Positions 41,787-50,253 of a stretch of 64,000 nt of DNA are shown piece by piece. Made by a program: the position numbers and the translations under genes. The stretch's first letter is position 1. Each line of letters opens with the position of its first letter. This stretch comes from Leifsonia sp040686855 (GTDB lineage Bacteria; Actinomycetota; Actinomycetes; Actinomycetales; Microbacteriaceae). A model generated the notes under the pieces. It saw only the letters and a program-made list of their open reading frames with translations. It did not search any database and was not told where the DNA came from. The stretch lies in the NCBI RefSeq assembly GCF_040686855.1, contig NZ_JBFBOG010000002.1, positions 806,001-870,000 of the forward strand, written 5' to 3'.

Positions 41787-41806
41787 ACTCGCGCGAGAAT
41801 CAGAGC

Positions 41807-42799
41807 ATGACCACCACCTCGTCTCGGATGCTCGAGATGCTGTCGCTGCTGCAGGCGCGCCGCGATTGGCCGGGTGCGGAGCTCGCCGATCGGCTGGAGG
41901 TCACCACCCGCACCGTGCGCCGCGACGTCGAACGGCTCCGCGAACTCGGCTACCGGATCGAGGCGCTGAAGGGGCCCGCCGGCGGCTACCGGCTCGGCGC
42001 AGGCTCCGAGCTCCCTCCCCTGCTCTTCGACGAGGAGCAAGCCGTCGCGGTCGCGGTCGCCCTGCAGAACGCCGGTGCGTCCGGCGCGGCCATCGAGGAA
42101 GCCGCGGCACGCGCCCTGGCCACCGTGCGGCAGGTCATGCCGTCGCGGCTGCGCCACCGCATCGACGGCCTGCGCTTCGACCGGCCCTCGCTCCCGCAGG
42201 AGCCGGTCGCGCCGGAGGTGCTGACGACCGTCAGCGACGCCGTCCGCGAGCGGAGGGTGCTGCGATTCGACTACGCCGACGCCGACGGTCCCGCCCGGCG
42301 GGCGGAGCCGCACGGCCTCGTCGCCCGCGACGGCCGCTGGTACCTCGTCGCCTGGGAGCTCGACCGCGACAACTGGCGCATCTTCCGCCTCGACCGCCTG
42401 CGCCCGCGCATCCCGGGCGGTGGCCCGTTCCGGGAGCGCCCCATCCCGAACGGCGACGCCGTCCGCTTCGTGGACGCAAAGTTCCGCGGCTCGGACGGCG
42501 ACGGCTGGCCGCGCACCGGCGTAGCGATCCTGCGGGTGCCGGCGGCGGAGGCGGCCCTCTGGCTGCCCGACGCCATCGTCGAACCGGTGGGGGACGTGTC
42601 CTGCCGCGTGATCGCCGGTTCCTGGTCCTGGATGGGCCTGGTCGCGTCGCTCGCCCGCTTCGACGCAGCGTTCGAGATTGTCGGCCCGCCCGAGTTCAGG
42701 GAAGCGGCCGCGGCTCTCGCTCGTCGCTCGGCTGCTGCCGCCGCGACCGCCGGTCCAGCACCCACGCCCGCGCCCCCGCGACGATCGACGCCAGGATGA
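41807..42799 (+). CDS. HTH/WYL-domain transcriptional regulator
   Basis: 330 residues: an N-terminal DeoR-like helix-turn-helix (RMLEMLSLLQARRDWPGAELADRLEVTTRTVRRDVERL), then a WYL domain (RRVLRFDYADADG, GRWYLVAWELDRDNWRIFRLDRL). These YafY-type proteins respond to nucleic acids or small ligands. A GAGAAT box ends 6 nt before the ATG (leaderless layout). Its last 104 nt overlap the convergent DedA gene; the tail there is Ala/Pro-rich. Confidence 0.9.
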   Translation: MTTTSSRMLEMLSLLQARRDWPGAELADRLEVTTRTVRRDVERLRELGYRIEALKGPAGGYRLGAGSELPPLLFDEEQAVAVAVALQNAGASGAAIEEAAARALATVRQVMPSRLRHRIDGLRFDRPSLPQEPVAPEVLTTVSDAVRERRVLRFDYADADGPARRAEPHGLVARDGRWYLVAWELDRDNWRIFRLDRLRPRIPGGGPFRERPIPNGDAVRFVDAKFRGSDGDGWPRTGVAILRVPAAEAALWLPDAIVEPVGDVSCRVIAGSWSWMGLVASLARFDAAFEIVGPPEFREAAAALARRSAAAAATAGPAPTPAPPRRSTPG

Positions 42800-43349
42800 C
42801 GACCCCGGCGACGATGTACGCGACGGGACGCACGCTCGGGTTCACCGCGGCGAAGTAGCCGATCACGGTGATGAGCACGCCCCAGCTCAGGGCGCCGACG
42901 ACGTTCGCCGTGAAGAACCGCCAGTACTTCATCGCACTGATGCCGGCGATCGGCGGGATGAACACGCGTCCCCACGGGATGTACCGGCTGATGACCACCG
43001 ACCACCAGCCGAAGAGCTCGTAGAAGCGCTCCGCCCGGCGCACCCCCGCCTGCACCCACCGGCCGCCGCGCGCCGCGAGGTACGGCCGGCCCAAGCGGCG
43101 GCCGAGCCAGAACCCGACCTGGTCGCCGAGCACCGCGGCGATGCCGACGCCGATGGCGAGCACCCAGATGGACAGCTCGGGATGCGTCCCGGTCAGGATG
43201 CCCGCGCCGAACAGCAGCGAGTCACCGGTGATGAACGGGATGACGACGCCGACGAACAAGGCCGTGCCGGCGAAGACGAGGCCCCAGACCGCCAGATAGA
43301 ACACGATCGGGCCCACGTCGCCGAGGAAGTTCGCGAGATCGTGGGCCAT
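42696..43349 (-). CDS. DedA-family membrane protein
   Basis: 217 residues with the DedA (VTT) features: several helices, GDSLLFGAGIL, VLGDQVGFWLGRRLGRP, and SRYIPWGRVFIPPIAGISAM. The family handles lipid flipping and membrane homeostasis. TACGCT ends 6 nt before the ATG on the minus strand, a leaderless layout. It overlaps the WYL gene 3'-to-3' by 104 nt. Confidence 0.9.
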   Translation of the reverse strand: MAHDLANFLGDVGPIVFYLAVWGLVFAGTALFVGVVIPFITGDSLLFGAGILTGTHPELSIWVLAIGVGIAAVLGDQVGFWLGRRLGRPYLAARGGRWVQAGVRRAERFYELFGWWSVVISRYIPWGRVFIPPIAGISAMKYWRFFTANVVGALSWGVLITVIGYFAAVNPSVRPVAYIVAGVVILASIVAGARAWVLDRRSRRQQPSDEREPRPLP

Positions 43350-43382
43350 GATCCGAGCGTATCGGGCGGCCGCGGATGCGCG

Positions 43383-43937
43383 TCAGCCGAAGTCGACGTC
43401 CGCTGCGTCCACGACCTCCGCCGTGCGTCCGGGCGCCCGGTGGTTCGCCCAGTACAGGTTGGTGTGGGCGATCACGAGGTCGGGCGTCGGCGCGCCCCAC
43501 TCCGAGAGGTCTTCGGTGGTGTGCGAGTCGCCGACGAGCGTGACGTCGTAGCCGCGCACCAGGCCGCCGTGGATGGTCGAGCGGATGCACTCGTCGGTCT
43601 GCGCGCCCGCCACCACCAGCCGGCCGACCCGCGCGTCGGCGAGCACCGACTCCAGGTCGGTGTCCTCGAAGGAGTCGGCGTAGGTCTTGTGGACGACGGC
43701 CTCGGCCTCCGCCTGCGTCAGCTCGGGCACGAACTGCCAGCCGTCGCTGCCGATCGGCATGTTCTCGGCGTCGGAGTGCTGGATCCACACCACCGGCACA
43801 TCCTGTTCGCGCGCCCTGTCGACCAGGCCCGAGATGTTGGCCACCACCTCGTCACGGCGGTGGGCGCCGCCCACCACTCCGTTCTGCACGTCGATCACCA
43901 GCAGAGCCGTCGCGGGCCGTTCTTCGAGAGTCGTCAT
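43383..43937 (-). CDS. isochorismatase-like cysteine hydrolase
   Basis: 184 residues with the catalytic triad readable: D16 (VIDVQNG), K84 (HKTY) and C117 (GAQTDECIRST). These enzymes hydrolyse amides such as nicotinamide, or carbamoyl compounds. GAGAAGGGGGATGCG precedes the ATG. It lies 33 nt upstream of the DedA gene on the same strand; co-transcription is possible. Exact substrate unknown. Confidence 0.9.
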   Translation of the reverse strand: MTTLEERPATALLVIDVQNGVVGGAHRRDEVVANISGLVDRAREQDVPVVWIQHSDAENMPIGSDGWQFVPELTQAEAEAVVHKTYADSFEDTDLESVLADARVGRLVVAGAQTDECIRSTIHGGLVRGYDVTLVGDSHTTEDLSEWGAPTPDLVIAHTNLYWANHRAPGRTAEVVDAADVDFG

Positions 43938-44032
43938 CGCATCCCCCTTCTCCGAGAGGAACGCTACTCCCGGCCACCGACATCGGTCTGCCTGTCTTTT
44001 CCCGGTGACGGGCCGGTCGTAGGGTGTCCCGC

Positions 44033-44299
44033 ATGGGCAGGAGCGCGACCACCGCGCACGGGCTCGGCTTCCGCGCGGTCCTGGTGAGACCGGGGGAGCC
44101 GGACACCGTCGTCTCGGCGAGCGCCGATCACGGCACCGCCCCTGCTGCCCTCCGCGCCCGCGCGCTGTTCGACGGCCGGGAGGTCTGGGAGATCTTCGTG
44201 CTCGATGACGACACCGACTGGCCGCGCGGTGCGACGTACCGTCTGATCGACCTCATGGACGAGGACGGCAACCCGATCGGGCCGTGGCTGGGCGACTAG
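44033..44299 (+). CDS. small hypothetical protein (88 aa)
   Basis: 88 residues, soluble, with a pattern of strands and one helix: LGFRAVLVRPGE, TAPAALRARALFDG, EVWEIFVLDDD, YRLIDLMDEDGNPIGPWLGD. No family recognised. The start at 44033 is preceded by TAGGGT 7 nt earlier; a GTG at 44024 overlaps that box and is less likely. Its stop codon TAG is part of the -10 box of the next gene. Confidence 0.65.
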   Translation: MGRSATTAHGLGFRAVLVRPGEPDTVVSASADHGTAPAALRARALFDGREVWEIFVLDDDTDWPRGATYRLIDLMDEDGNPIGPWLGD

Positions 44300-44308
44300 G
44301 CTCGGCTC
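44297..44308 (+). promoter_or_regulatory. -10 box TAGGCT overlapping the previous stop codon
   Basis: TAGGCT (44297-44302) includes the preceding gene's TAG stop and ends 6 nt before the GTG at 44309. The layout fits leaderless transcription of the pentapeptide-repeat gene. Confidence 0.45.
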
Positions 44309-44902
44309 GTGACGAGCGGCACGGACGGCATCGCGGGTGAGGACTGGTACGGACGCGACCTCGACGGCGTCGAGTATGAGGGCGTGGTCTTCGACGACGT
44401 GGACATGACCGAGCTGCGCAGTTCGGGGGCGACCTTCACCGACTGCGTGTTCCGCCGGGTCCGCTTCAATGTCAGCGAGCACAGCGACACCGCGTTCGTG
44501 AACTGCCGCTTCGAGTCGTGCAACTTCTTCGACGCGACCTTCCGCCGCTGCAAGCTGACCGGCAGCACCTTCCGCAATTGCGAGTTCGCGCTGCTGAAGG
44601 TCGAAGGCGGCAACTGGTCGTTCGCCGGACTGCTCCGGGCGGAGCTGCGCGGCGCATCCTTCGAGGGGGTGCGGCTGCGCGAGGCCGACCTCACGCAGGC
44701 GCACGCCCAGGAGGCCCGATTCGAGGGATGCGACCTGAGTGCGGCGCTCCTCACCGGCGCCGACCTCAGCGGTGCGACCCTCGCCGGCAGCGACCTGACC
44801 GGCGTCGACCCCGCGGACGTCATCCTCCGCGGCACCATCATCGACGCCCGCCAGGCCGTCGTCCTGGCCGAAGCCCAGGGGATGGTCGTCGTCCCCGGCT
44901 AG
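44309..44902 (+). CDS. pentapeptide-repeat protein
   Basis: 197 residues. About 20 pentapeptide units of the A(D/N)LXX type run through it (VFRRVRFN, CNFFDATFRRCKL, EADLTQAHAQEARFEGCDL, ADLSGATLAGSDLTGV), predicting a quadrilateral beta-helix. Some such proteins mimic DNA and protect gyrase; others are of unknown role. There is no membrane segment. It overlaps the convergent ABC ATPase by 4 nt. Confidence 0.88.
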   Translation: MTSGTDGIAGEDWYGRDLDGVEYEGVVFDDVDMTELRSSGATFTDCVFRRVRFNVSEHSDTAFVNCRFESCNFFDATFRRCKLTGSTFRNCEFALLKVEGGNWSFAGLLRAELRGASFEGVRLREADLTQAHAQEARFEGCDLSAALLTGADLSGATLAGSDLTGVDPADVILRGTIIDARQAVVLAEAQGMVVVPG

Positions 44903-45570
44903 GCGACCTCGGTCACCTGGCCGTGCTTGATGTGGAGGCGGCGCTGAGCGCGTTTGGCGACCGCGGTGTCGTGGGTGACGATCACGACCGTGAGTCCGCG
45001 GTCGCGCCATAGGCCCTCCAGGAGGTCCATGATCTCGTCGCGGGTCTCCTCGTCCAGGTTGCCGGTCGGCTCGTCGGCGAGCAGCACCTCCGGGTTCTTC
45101 ACCAGGGCGCGAGCGATCGCGACGCGCTGCTGCTGGCCGCCGGAGAGCTCCGACGGGAGGTGGTTGCCGCGGTCGGCCAGCCCGACCGAGGCCAGCGCCT
45201 CGGCCGCCCGGCGCTTGCGCTCGGCGGCGCTCACACCGAGGGGCGCGAGCGCGGTCTCCACGTTCTCCTGCGCGGTCAGGGTCGGGATGAGGTTGAAGCC
45301 CTGGAAGACGAAGCCGATCTCCTTGGCGCGGATCTTCGCGAGCCTCCCGTCGCGCTGCTTCGAGAGGCTGTCCGCGCCGAGCTCCACCGATCCGGAGGTG
45401 GGACGGTCGAGCGCGCCGAGCATCTGCAGCAGCGTGGACTTGCCGCCGCCGGTCGGGCCCTGGATGGCGACAAGCTGCCCGTCGGGGATGGTCAGGCTGA
45501 CGTCGTTGAGGGCGACGACCTGGCGCTTGGACTGGCTGTACTTCTTTGTGACGTCGGTGAGGGTGTACAT
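44899..45570 (-). CDS. ABC transporter ATP-binding protein, MacB type
   Basis: 223 residues, complete LolD/MacB-type ATPase: Walker A GPTGGGKST, Q-loop FQGFNLIPTLT, signature LSGGQQQR, Walker B LLADEPTGNLD, switch THD. The ATG at 45570 follows AAGGAGTCACG; the long open frame upstream to 45894 is antisense-like. It drives the permease encoded 34 nt upstream. Confidence 0.93.
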   Translation of the reverse strand: MYTLTDVTKKYSQSKRQVVALNDVSLTIPDGQLVAIQGPTGGGKSTLLQMLGALDRPTSGSVELGADSLSKQRDGRLAKIRAKEIGFVFQGFNLIPTLTAQENVETALAPLGVSAAERKRRAAEALASVGLADRGNHLPSELSGGQQQRVAIARALVKNPEVLLADEPTGNLDEETRDEIMDLLEGLWRDRGLTVVIVTHDTAVAKRAQRRLHIKHGQVTEVA

Positions 45571-45604
45571 CGTGACTCCTTGGGGTCGAAGGGATCGGGC
45601 CGGC

Positions 45605-47152
45605 TCAGGCGACCGAACGGAGGGCCGCAGCGGGGCGCAGGCGCGAAGCCCGCCATCCGCCGATCGCGCCGGCGAGGAGGCCGCCGAGCACCGCGAGCGC
45701 GACCGCGCCGACGACGATCCACAGCGTGACCGGGGCGTGCAGTGCGATGTTCGCGGACGTGGTCGCGGCCTCGCGTGCGGCACCGAAGGCACCGCCACCT
45801 GAGAACCCGCCGCCGGCGAAGCGGTTCGCGCCCTCGCCGGTGGTCGCACCCGCGCCACCCGTCCCGGTACGACCGGCAGCGTCAGCGAAGCCATGACTGA
45901 CGCTGCCGGTCAGGGTGGGCGAGATCAGGTTCACGACGAGCACCCCCAGGAGCCCGACCGCGACGCCGATCACGCCGCCGATGACACCCTGGACCACCGA
46001 CTCGCCCGCGACCTGTCCGACGATGCGGCCGTTGGACCAGCCGATCGCCTTCAGGGTGCCGAATTCGCGGGTGCGGCGGGTGACACCGGAGATGGTGAAG
46101 AGGATGGCGATGAGGAACGCCGCCGCCAGCACGATGACCGACAGCCAGGTGCCGAGGTTGGCGATGAGCTCCCCGGCGCTGCCGAGGGAGCCGGAGACCG
46201 TCGAGGCGAGGTCCGCCTGCGTGCTGACCGTCGCGCCGGAGACGGCCTTGGTCAGGTCGGTCTTGATCTGGCCGATGTCGCCGGACGACGCGGCCTTGAC
46301 GTACACCGACGAGATCTTGCCGGTCTGACCGGAGAGCGTCTGCGCCACATCCAGCGGGATGTAGGCGTTCGCGGCCGTGGTCGCGTCCGAGCCGGTCGCC
46401 GCGACGATGCCGATCACCGAGAAGTCGGTGCCGCCGATCGTGATGGTGTCGCCGACCGCCTTGCTCGCGGTCTTGGCGTAGCTCGCGTCGAGCACCACGA
46501 CGTCCTTGCCCTGATCGGCCGAGGTGAAGCTGCGGCCGCCGGTGAGGGTCACGGAGGCGAGCGGTCCGACCGACTTGCCGGCCGGGTCGAGGCCCAGCAC
46601 CGAGAACGAGTCGACCGTGAACGAGCTGCCGCCCGCGCCGTCGGCGCCGCCGGTCGGGGGAGCGGTGGCCGCGGCCGCCTGGCCGCTCTCGCGCTCCTGC
46701 CGCAGCTGCTGGAAGTTCGGGAGGGTGCCGCTGAAGCTGGTGTTGGTGAGCGACAGCACGGCGGCGGCCGAGGCGACGTTGTCCACCTTCTTCACCGTCG
46801 TCAGCGTGGATGCGTCCATCACGGTGGCCCCGCGCGTCGGCTCGAGGCGGGACGTGTTGACGCTGCGGCCGGTGCCGGTGTCCGTTCCGGCGTTCGCGCC
46901 GAAGTCGAACCGCGGTACGCCGCCCTGGCCCTGCTGCGCCGTCGCGTTCTGCGCGGTCGCCGGCTGGCTGACGGTGATGTCGGTGCCGACACCGTAGACG
47001 GACTGCAGGACGCTCTCCTGCGCCTGCCGGACGCCGGCGGAGACGGCGTTGACGATGATGACGAGGGCGATCGCGAGGGCCATGCCGATCGCGATGATGA
47101 TCGTCTGCTTGCGGCGGCCGCTCAACTCGCGCCGCAGATAGGTCCCGAACAT
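45605..47152 (-). CDS. ABC transporter permease, MacB/FtsX type
   Basis: 515 residues: one N-terminal helix (TIIIAIGMALAIALVIIVNAV), a large extracellular MacB-PCD-like domain rich in Gly/Thr, then an FtsX domain with three helices (WLSVIVLAAAFLIAILFTISGV and two near the end). The motif RTREFGTLKAIGWSNGRI is typical. With the ATPase it should export or extract a lipid, peptide or toxic compound. GGAAG precedes the ATG. Confidence 0.92.
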   Translation of the reverse strand: MFGTYLRRELSGRRKQTIIIAIGMALAIALVIIVNAVSAGVRQAQESVLQSVYGVGTDITVSQPATAQNATAQQGQGGVPRFDFGANAGTDTGTGRSVNTSRLEPTRGATVMDASTLTTVKKVDNVASAAAVLSLTNTSFSGTLPNFQQLRQERESGQAAAATAPPTGGADGAGGSSFTVDSFSVLGLDPAGKSVGPLASVTLTGGRSFTSADQGKDVVVLDASYAKTASKAVGDTITIGGTDFSVIGIVAATGSDATTAANAYIPLDVAQTLSGQTGKISSVYVKAASSGDIGQIKTDLTKAVSGATVSTQADLASTVSGSLGSAGELIANLGTWLSVIVLAAAFLIAILFTISGVTRRTREFGTLKAIGWSNGRIVGQVAGESVVQGVIGGVIGVAVGLLGVLVVNLISPTLTGSVSHGFADAAGRTGTGGAGATTGEGANRFAGGGFSGGGAFGAAREAATTSANIALHAPVTLWIVVGAVALAVLGGLLAGAIGGWRASRLRPAAALRSVA

Positions 47153-47264
47153 CGGCTTCCAAACTCTCGGGGACGGATGACTACTTGCGGGAGGTTAAGG
47201 ACCGGCGTTTTCGGGCCGCTATGGCGAACCTATGGATCCGCCGTGTGCGTCGACGGGGAGCTGA

Positions 47265-47291
47265 TGTCACACTCAGGACCCCCGCGGTGTC
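47265..47291 (+). promoter_or_regulatory. ECF41-type promoter, TGTCACA-n16-TGTC
   Basis: TGTCACA (47265-47271), a 16-nt spacer and TGTC (47288-47291) match the known ECF41 sigma consensus TGTCACA-n16-CGTC with a single mismatch. It lies upstream of the oxidoreductase and sigma-factor operon. Confidence 0.7.
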
Positions 47292-47326
47292 TCCATGTTC
47301 GGAAGCTCACCGACAAGGAGGACATC

Positions 47327-48529
47327 ATGCAGGAGCGGACACGGGTGCTGGTCGTCGGCGGAGGCTACGCCGGGGTCACGGCGGCCAACCGGGTGGCCGG
47401 TGGAGACGCCGTCGAGGTCACACTGGTCAACGCACGTCGCGTCTTCGTGGAGCGCATCCGGCTGCACCAGCTGGCCGCCGGATCCGACGACGCGGTCATG
47501 GAGTACGACGACCTCCTGGCGCCATCGGTGCGTCTCGTCATCGACACCGTCACGCGGATCGACGCGTCGGAACGCCGGGTGGAGCTCGCGTCCGGCGATG
47601 CGCTCGCCTACGACTACCTGGTGTACGCCGTGGGAAGCGGCAGCCCCGTCTCCTCGGTGCCCGGGGCGGCCGAGCACGCGCTCCCGGTCGCCGAGCTCGC
47701 CCACGCCGAGCGTCTGAAGGCGGCGCTCGCCGCGGTGGGGCCCCACGCGGCGGTCACGGTGGTCGGCGGTGGGCCCGCCGGCATCGAGACCGCGGCCGAG
47801 CTGGCCGAGAGCGGACATCCGGTGACGCTGGTCTGCGGCGGCGAGCTCGGGCCGTCGCTGCACTCTCGGGGCCGACGGTCCGTCGCCCGCGGCCTGGACG
47901 CGCTGGGCGTGACCGTCGAGGACGGCCCGGGCTCGCGCGTGGTCGCGGTCGAGCAGGACGCGGTGACGCTCGCCGACGGCCGCGTCGTCCCGAGCGCGAT
48001 CACCGTCTGGACGACCGGCTTCTCCCTTCCCGCCCTCGCGCGCGACAGCGGGCTCAGCACCGACGCCGATGGCCGGCTGCTCACCGACGAAACGCTCACC
48101 AGCGTCGACGACGAGCGCATCGTCGCCGCGGGCGACGCTGCGGCGCCGTCCGGCGTCCCGCTCCGGATGAGCTGCCAGGCGGCCGAGCCGCTCGGCGGGG
48201 GAGCGGCCGACACCCTCCTGGCCTGGATGCGCGGCGAGCAGCCGAAGCCCTTCACCATGGGCTTCGTCGGCCTCTGCCTGAGCCTCGGTCGTCGGCAGGG
48301 CGTCGTGCAGTTCGCGCACCGCGACGACACGGCGACCCGGGTCTCGGTCGCGGGGCGGTCCGGCGCGCGCATCAAGGAGCTGATCTGCCGCGGCACGGTC
48401 TTCTCGCTTCGGCTGGAGGCTCGGCGGCCCGGGGCGACCCGCCTGCCTGCAGCCTTCGGCGACCCCGCCCGGCGTCGTAGTCTGTCATCCGCGGCCGCCC
48501 AGCCGGTCGCGAGCGGGGGACGGGGATGA
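47327..48529 (+). CDS. NAD(P)/FAD-dependent oxidoreductase (type II NADH dehydrogenase-like)
   Basis: 400 residues: FAD loop RVLVVGGGYAGVTAANR, second Rossmann motif VTVVGGGPAGIETAAEL, VWTTGF, and IVAAGDAAAPSG near the FAD-binding end. It resembles NDH-2/ferredoxin reductase-type flavoproteins that move electrons from NAD(P)H to quinones or small redox partners. AAGGAGGA precedes the ATG. It forms an operon with the sigma factor (overlapping ATGA) behind an ECF41-like promoter, and fills the place of the redox gene usually found next to ECF41 factors. Confidence 0.9.
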   Translation: MQERTRVLVVGGGYAGVTAANRVAGGDAVEVTLVNARRVFVERIRLHQLAAGSDDAVMEYDDLLAPSVRLVIDTVTRIDASERRVELASGDALAYDYLVYAVGSGSPVSSVPGAAEHALPVAELAHAERLKAALAAVGPHAAVTVVGGGPAGIETAAELAESGHPVTLVCGGELGPSLHSRGRRSVARGLDALGVTVEDGPGSRVVAVEQDAVTLADGRVVPSAITVWTTGFSLPALARDSGLSTDADGRLLTDETLTSVDDERIVAAGDAAAPSGVPLRMSCQAAEPLGGGAADTLLAWMRGEQPKPFTMGFVGLCLSLGRRQGVVQFAHRDDTATRVSVAGRSGARIKELICRGTVFSLRLEARRPGATRLPAAFGDPARRRSLSSAAAQPVASGGRG

Positions 48530-49422
48530 CCGAGCGGCCGGCCGATGAGGCGACGGAGGCCTTCGTGGCCGTCCGGAACCTCCTCTTCACCGTCGCCTAC
48601 GAGCTGCTGGGCTCGGCGGCGGACGCAGAAGACGTGCTCCAGGAGACCTGGCTGCGCTGGTCGGCGGTCGACCTGGCCGAGGTGCGGGATGCGCGTCCCT
48701 ACCTCGTGCGGATCACGACCCGGCTCGCGCTCAACCGGCTCCGCAGCGCCCAACGTCGGCGCGAGACGTACGTCGGGCCGTGGCTGCCGGAGCCGTTGCT
48801 CACGGCTCCGGACGTCTCGGAGGACGCCGAGCTCGCCGAGAGCGTTTCGATGGCGCTCATGGTCGTGCTCGAGACGCTGGGGCCGACCGAGCGGGCGGTG
48901 TTCGTGCTGCGCGAGGTGTTCGGGTTCGAGTTCGACGAGATCGCCCGCGCGGTGGACAAGTCCCCGGCCGCGGTGCGCCAGATCGCGCACCGGGCGCGGG
49001 CCCACGTCGAGGCGCGGCGTCCGCGGGTGACCGTCTCACCCGGCGAGATGCGGGCCGCCCTCGACACGTTCCGGGTCGCCGTGATGACCGGCGATCCGCA
49101 GGCCATGCTCGATGTCCTGGCTCCCGACGTCGTCCTCCTCAGCGATGGTGGAGGGGTCAAGCAGGCAGCGCTGCGGCCGATCATCGGCGCCGAGAAGGTG
49201 ACCCGGTTCACCGGCGGCGCCATGGGCAAAGCGCCCGGGCTGGTCACGGCGGAGACCGTCGTCGTCAACGGCGCGCCGGCGCTCGCGCTCTCGGTCGACG
49301 GCGAGCTCGACGCGGTGGTGTCGGTTCAGGTGAAGGACGGCCTCATCACCGAGATCTACATCGTCCGCAACCCCGCCAAGCTGACCCGCATCGCGGAGGA
49401 GACGGAGCTGGCTCTGCGCTGA
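48526..49422 (+). CDS. sigJ: ECF sigma factor of the SigJ/ECF41 type
   Basis: 298 residues: sigma region 2 (AFVAVRNLLFTVAYELLGSAADAEDVLQETWLRW), region 4 (GPTERAVFVLREVFGFEFDEIARAVDKSPAAVRQIAHRAR), then a SnoaL-like C-terminal extension. The group's signature motifs are seen: WLPEPL between the sigma regions, a DGGGVK version of DGGGK, and NPAKL near the end. In ECF41 factors this extension regulates activity in place of an anti-sigma factor. Its stop-proximal start overlaps the oxidoreductase gene. Confidence 0.9.
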   Translation: MTERPADEATEAFVAVRNLLFTVAYELLGSAADAEDVLQETWLRWSAVDLAEVRDARPYLVRITTRLALNRLRSAQRRRETYVGPWLPEPLLTAPDVSEDAELAESVSMALMVVLETLGPTERAVFVLREVFGFEFDEIARAVDKSPAAVRQIAHRARAHVEARRPRVTVSPGEMRAALDTFRVAVMTGDPQAMLDVLAPDVVLLSDGGGVKQAALRPIIGAEKVTRFTGGAMGKAPGLVTAETVVVNGAPALALSVDGELDAVVSVQVKDGLITEIYIVRNPAKLTRIAEETELALR

Positions 49423-49491
49423 TCCGAATCGCTCAGACAGTTCATAGGTTCCGCAAAGTCAGCATCCAATCGCCTCCTCATAATGAGAAAG

Positions 49492-50253
49492 GTGACCATC
49501 AACACGCGCGCCGCCTCCGGCCCCTCCAGCCAGCCCCGTACCGTTCTGCGCCGCGCGGATGGCAGCTCCATCCGGGTGCTCGTCGTGGACGATGAGTCGA
49601 CCCTGACCGACCTGCTCGCGATGGCGCTCCACTATGAGGACTGGGACGTCAAGACGGCGTCGAACGGGCAGCAGGCGCTGCAGCTCTCGCGCGAGTTCAA
49701 GCCCGACGTCGTGGTGCTCGACATCATGCTCCCGGACATCGACGGGCTGCAGGTGCTGTCCCGGATGCGTGCCGACGGCAACGAGGCGCCCGTGCTGTTC
49801 CTCACGGCGAAGGACTCGCTGGACGACCGGATCGCAGGCCTCACCGCCGGCGGCGACGACTACGTCACGAAGCCGTTCAGCCTGGAGGAACTGGTCGCCC
49901 GCCTGCGCGGGCTGCTGCGCCGCTCGCGCGCCGCGGTCGCCGACCAGGACGACCCGGTGCTCATCGTCGGCGACCTCGTGCTCGACGAGGACAGCTACGA
50001 GGTGCACCGCGACGGCGAGCCCATCCAGCTCACCGCCACCGAGTTCGAGCTCCTGCGCTTCCTCATGCGGAACCCGCGCCGCGTGCTCAGCAAGGCGCAG
50101 ATCCTCGACCGCGTGTGGAGCTACGACTTCGGCGGCTCCTCCAGCGTGGTCGAGCTGTACATCTCCTACCTGCGCAAGAAGATCGACGCCGGGCGCGCGC
50201 CCATGATCCACACCGTCCGCGGCGCCGGGTACATGGTGAAGGCCGCCCAATGA
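49492..50253 (+). CDS. OmpR-type response regulator
   Basis: 253 residues: receiver domain with DDE near 37, phospho-acceptor D77 (VVVLDIMLP), Thr and Lys (FLTAKDS, YVTKPFSL), then an OmpR winged helix (LTATEFELLRFLMRNPRRVLSKAQILDRVW, HTVRGAGYMVK). I chose GTG 49492, which follows the -10-like CATAAT by 7 nt; an ATG at 49483 is in frame. It resembles the MprA/TrcR group. Its stop overlaps the kinase start. Confidence 0.9.
   Translation: MTINTRAASGPSSQPRTVLRRADGSSIRVLVVDDESTLTDLLAMALHYEDWDVKTASNGQQALQLSREFKPDVVVLDIMLPDIDGLQVLSRMRADGNEAPVLFLTAKDSLDDRIAGLTAGGDDYVTKPFSLEELVARLRGLLRRSRAAVADQDDPVLIVGDLVLDEDSYEVHRDGEPIQLTATEFELLRFLMRNPRRVLSKAQILDRVWSYDFGGSSSVVELYISYLRKKIDAGRAPMIHTVRGAGYMVKAAQ

Noticed and set aside
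45570..45894. N-terminal extension of the MacB-type ATPase
   Set aside because: It overlaps the permease end, is Arg/Ser-rich, and the ATG at 45570 has a strong ribosome-binding site.
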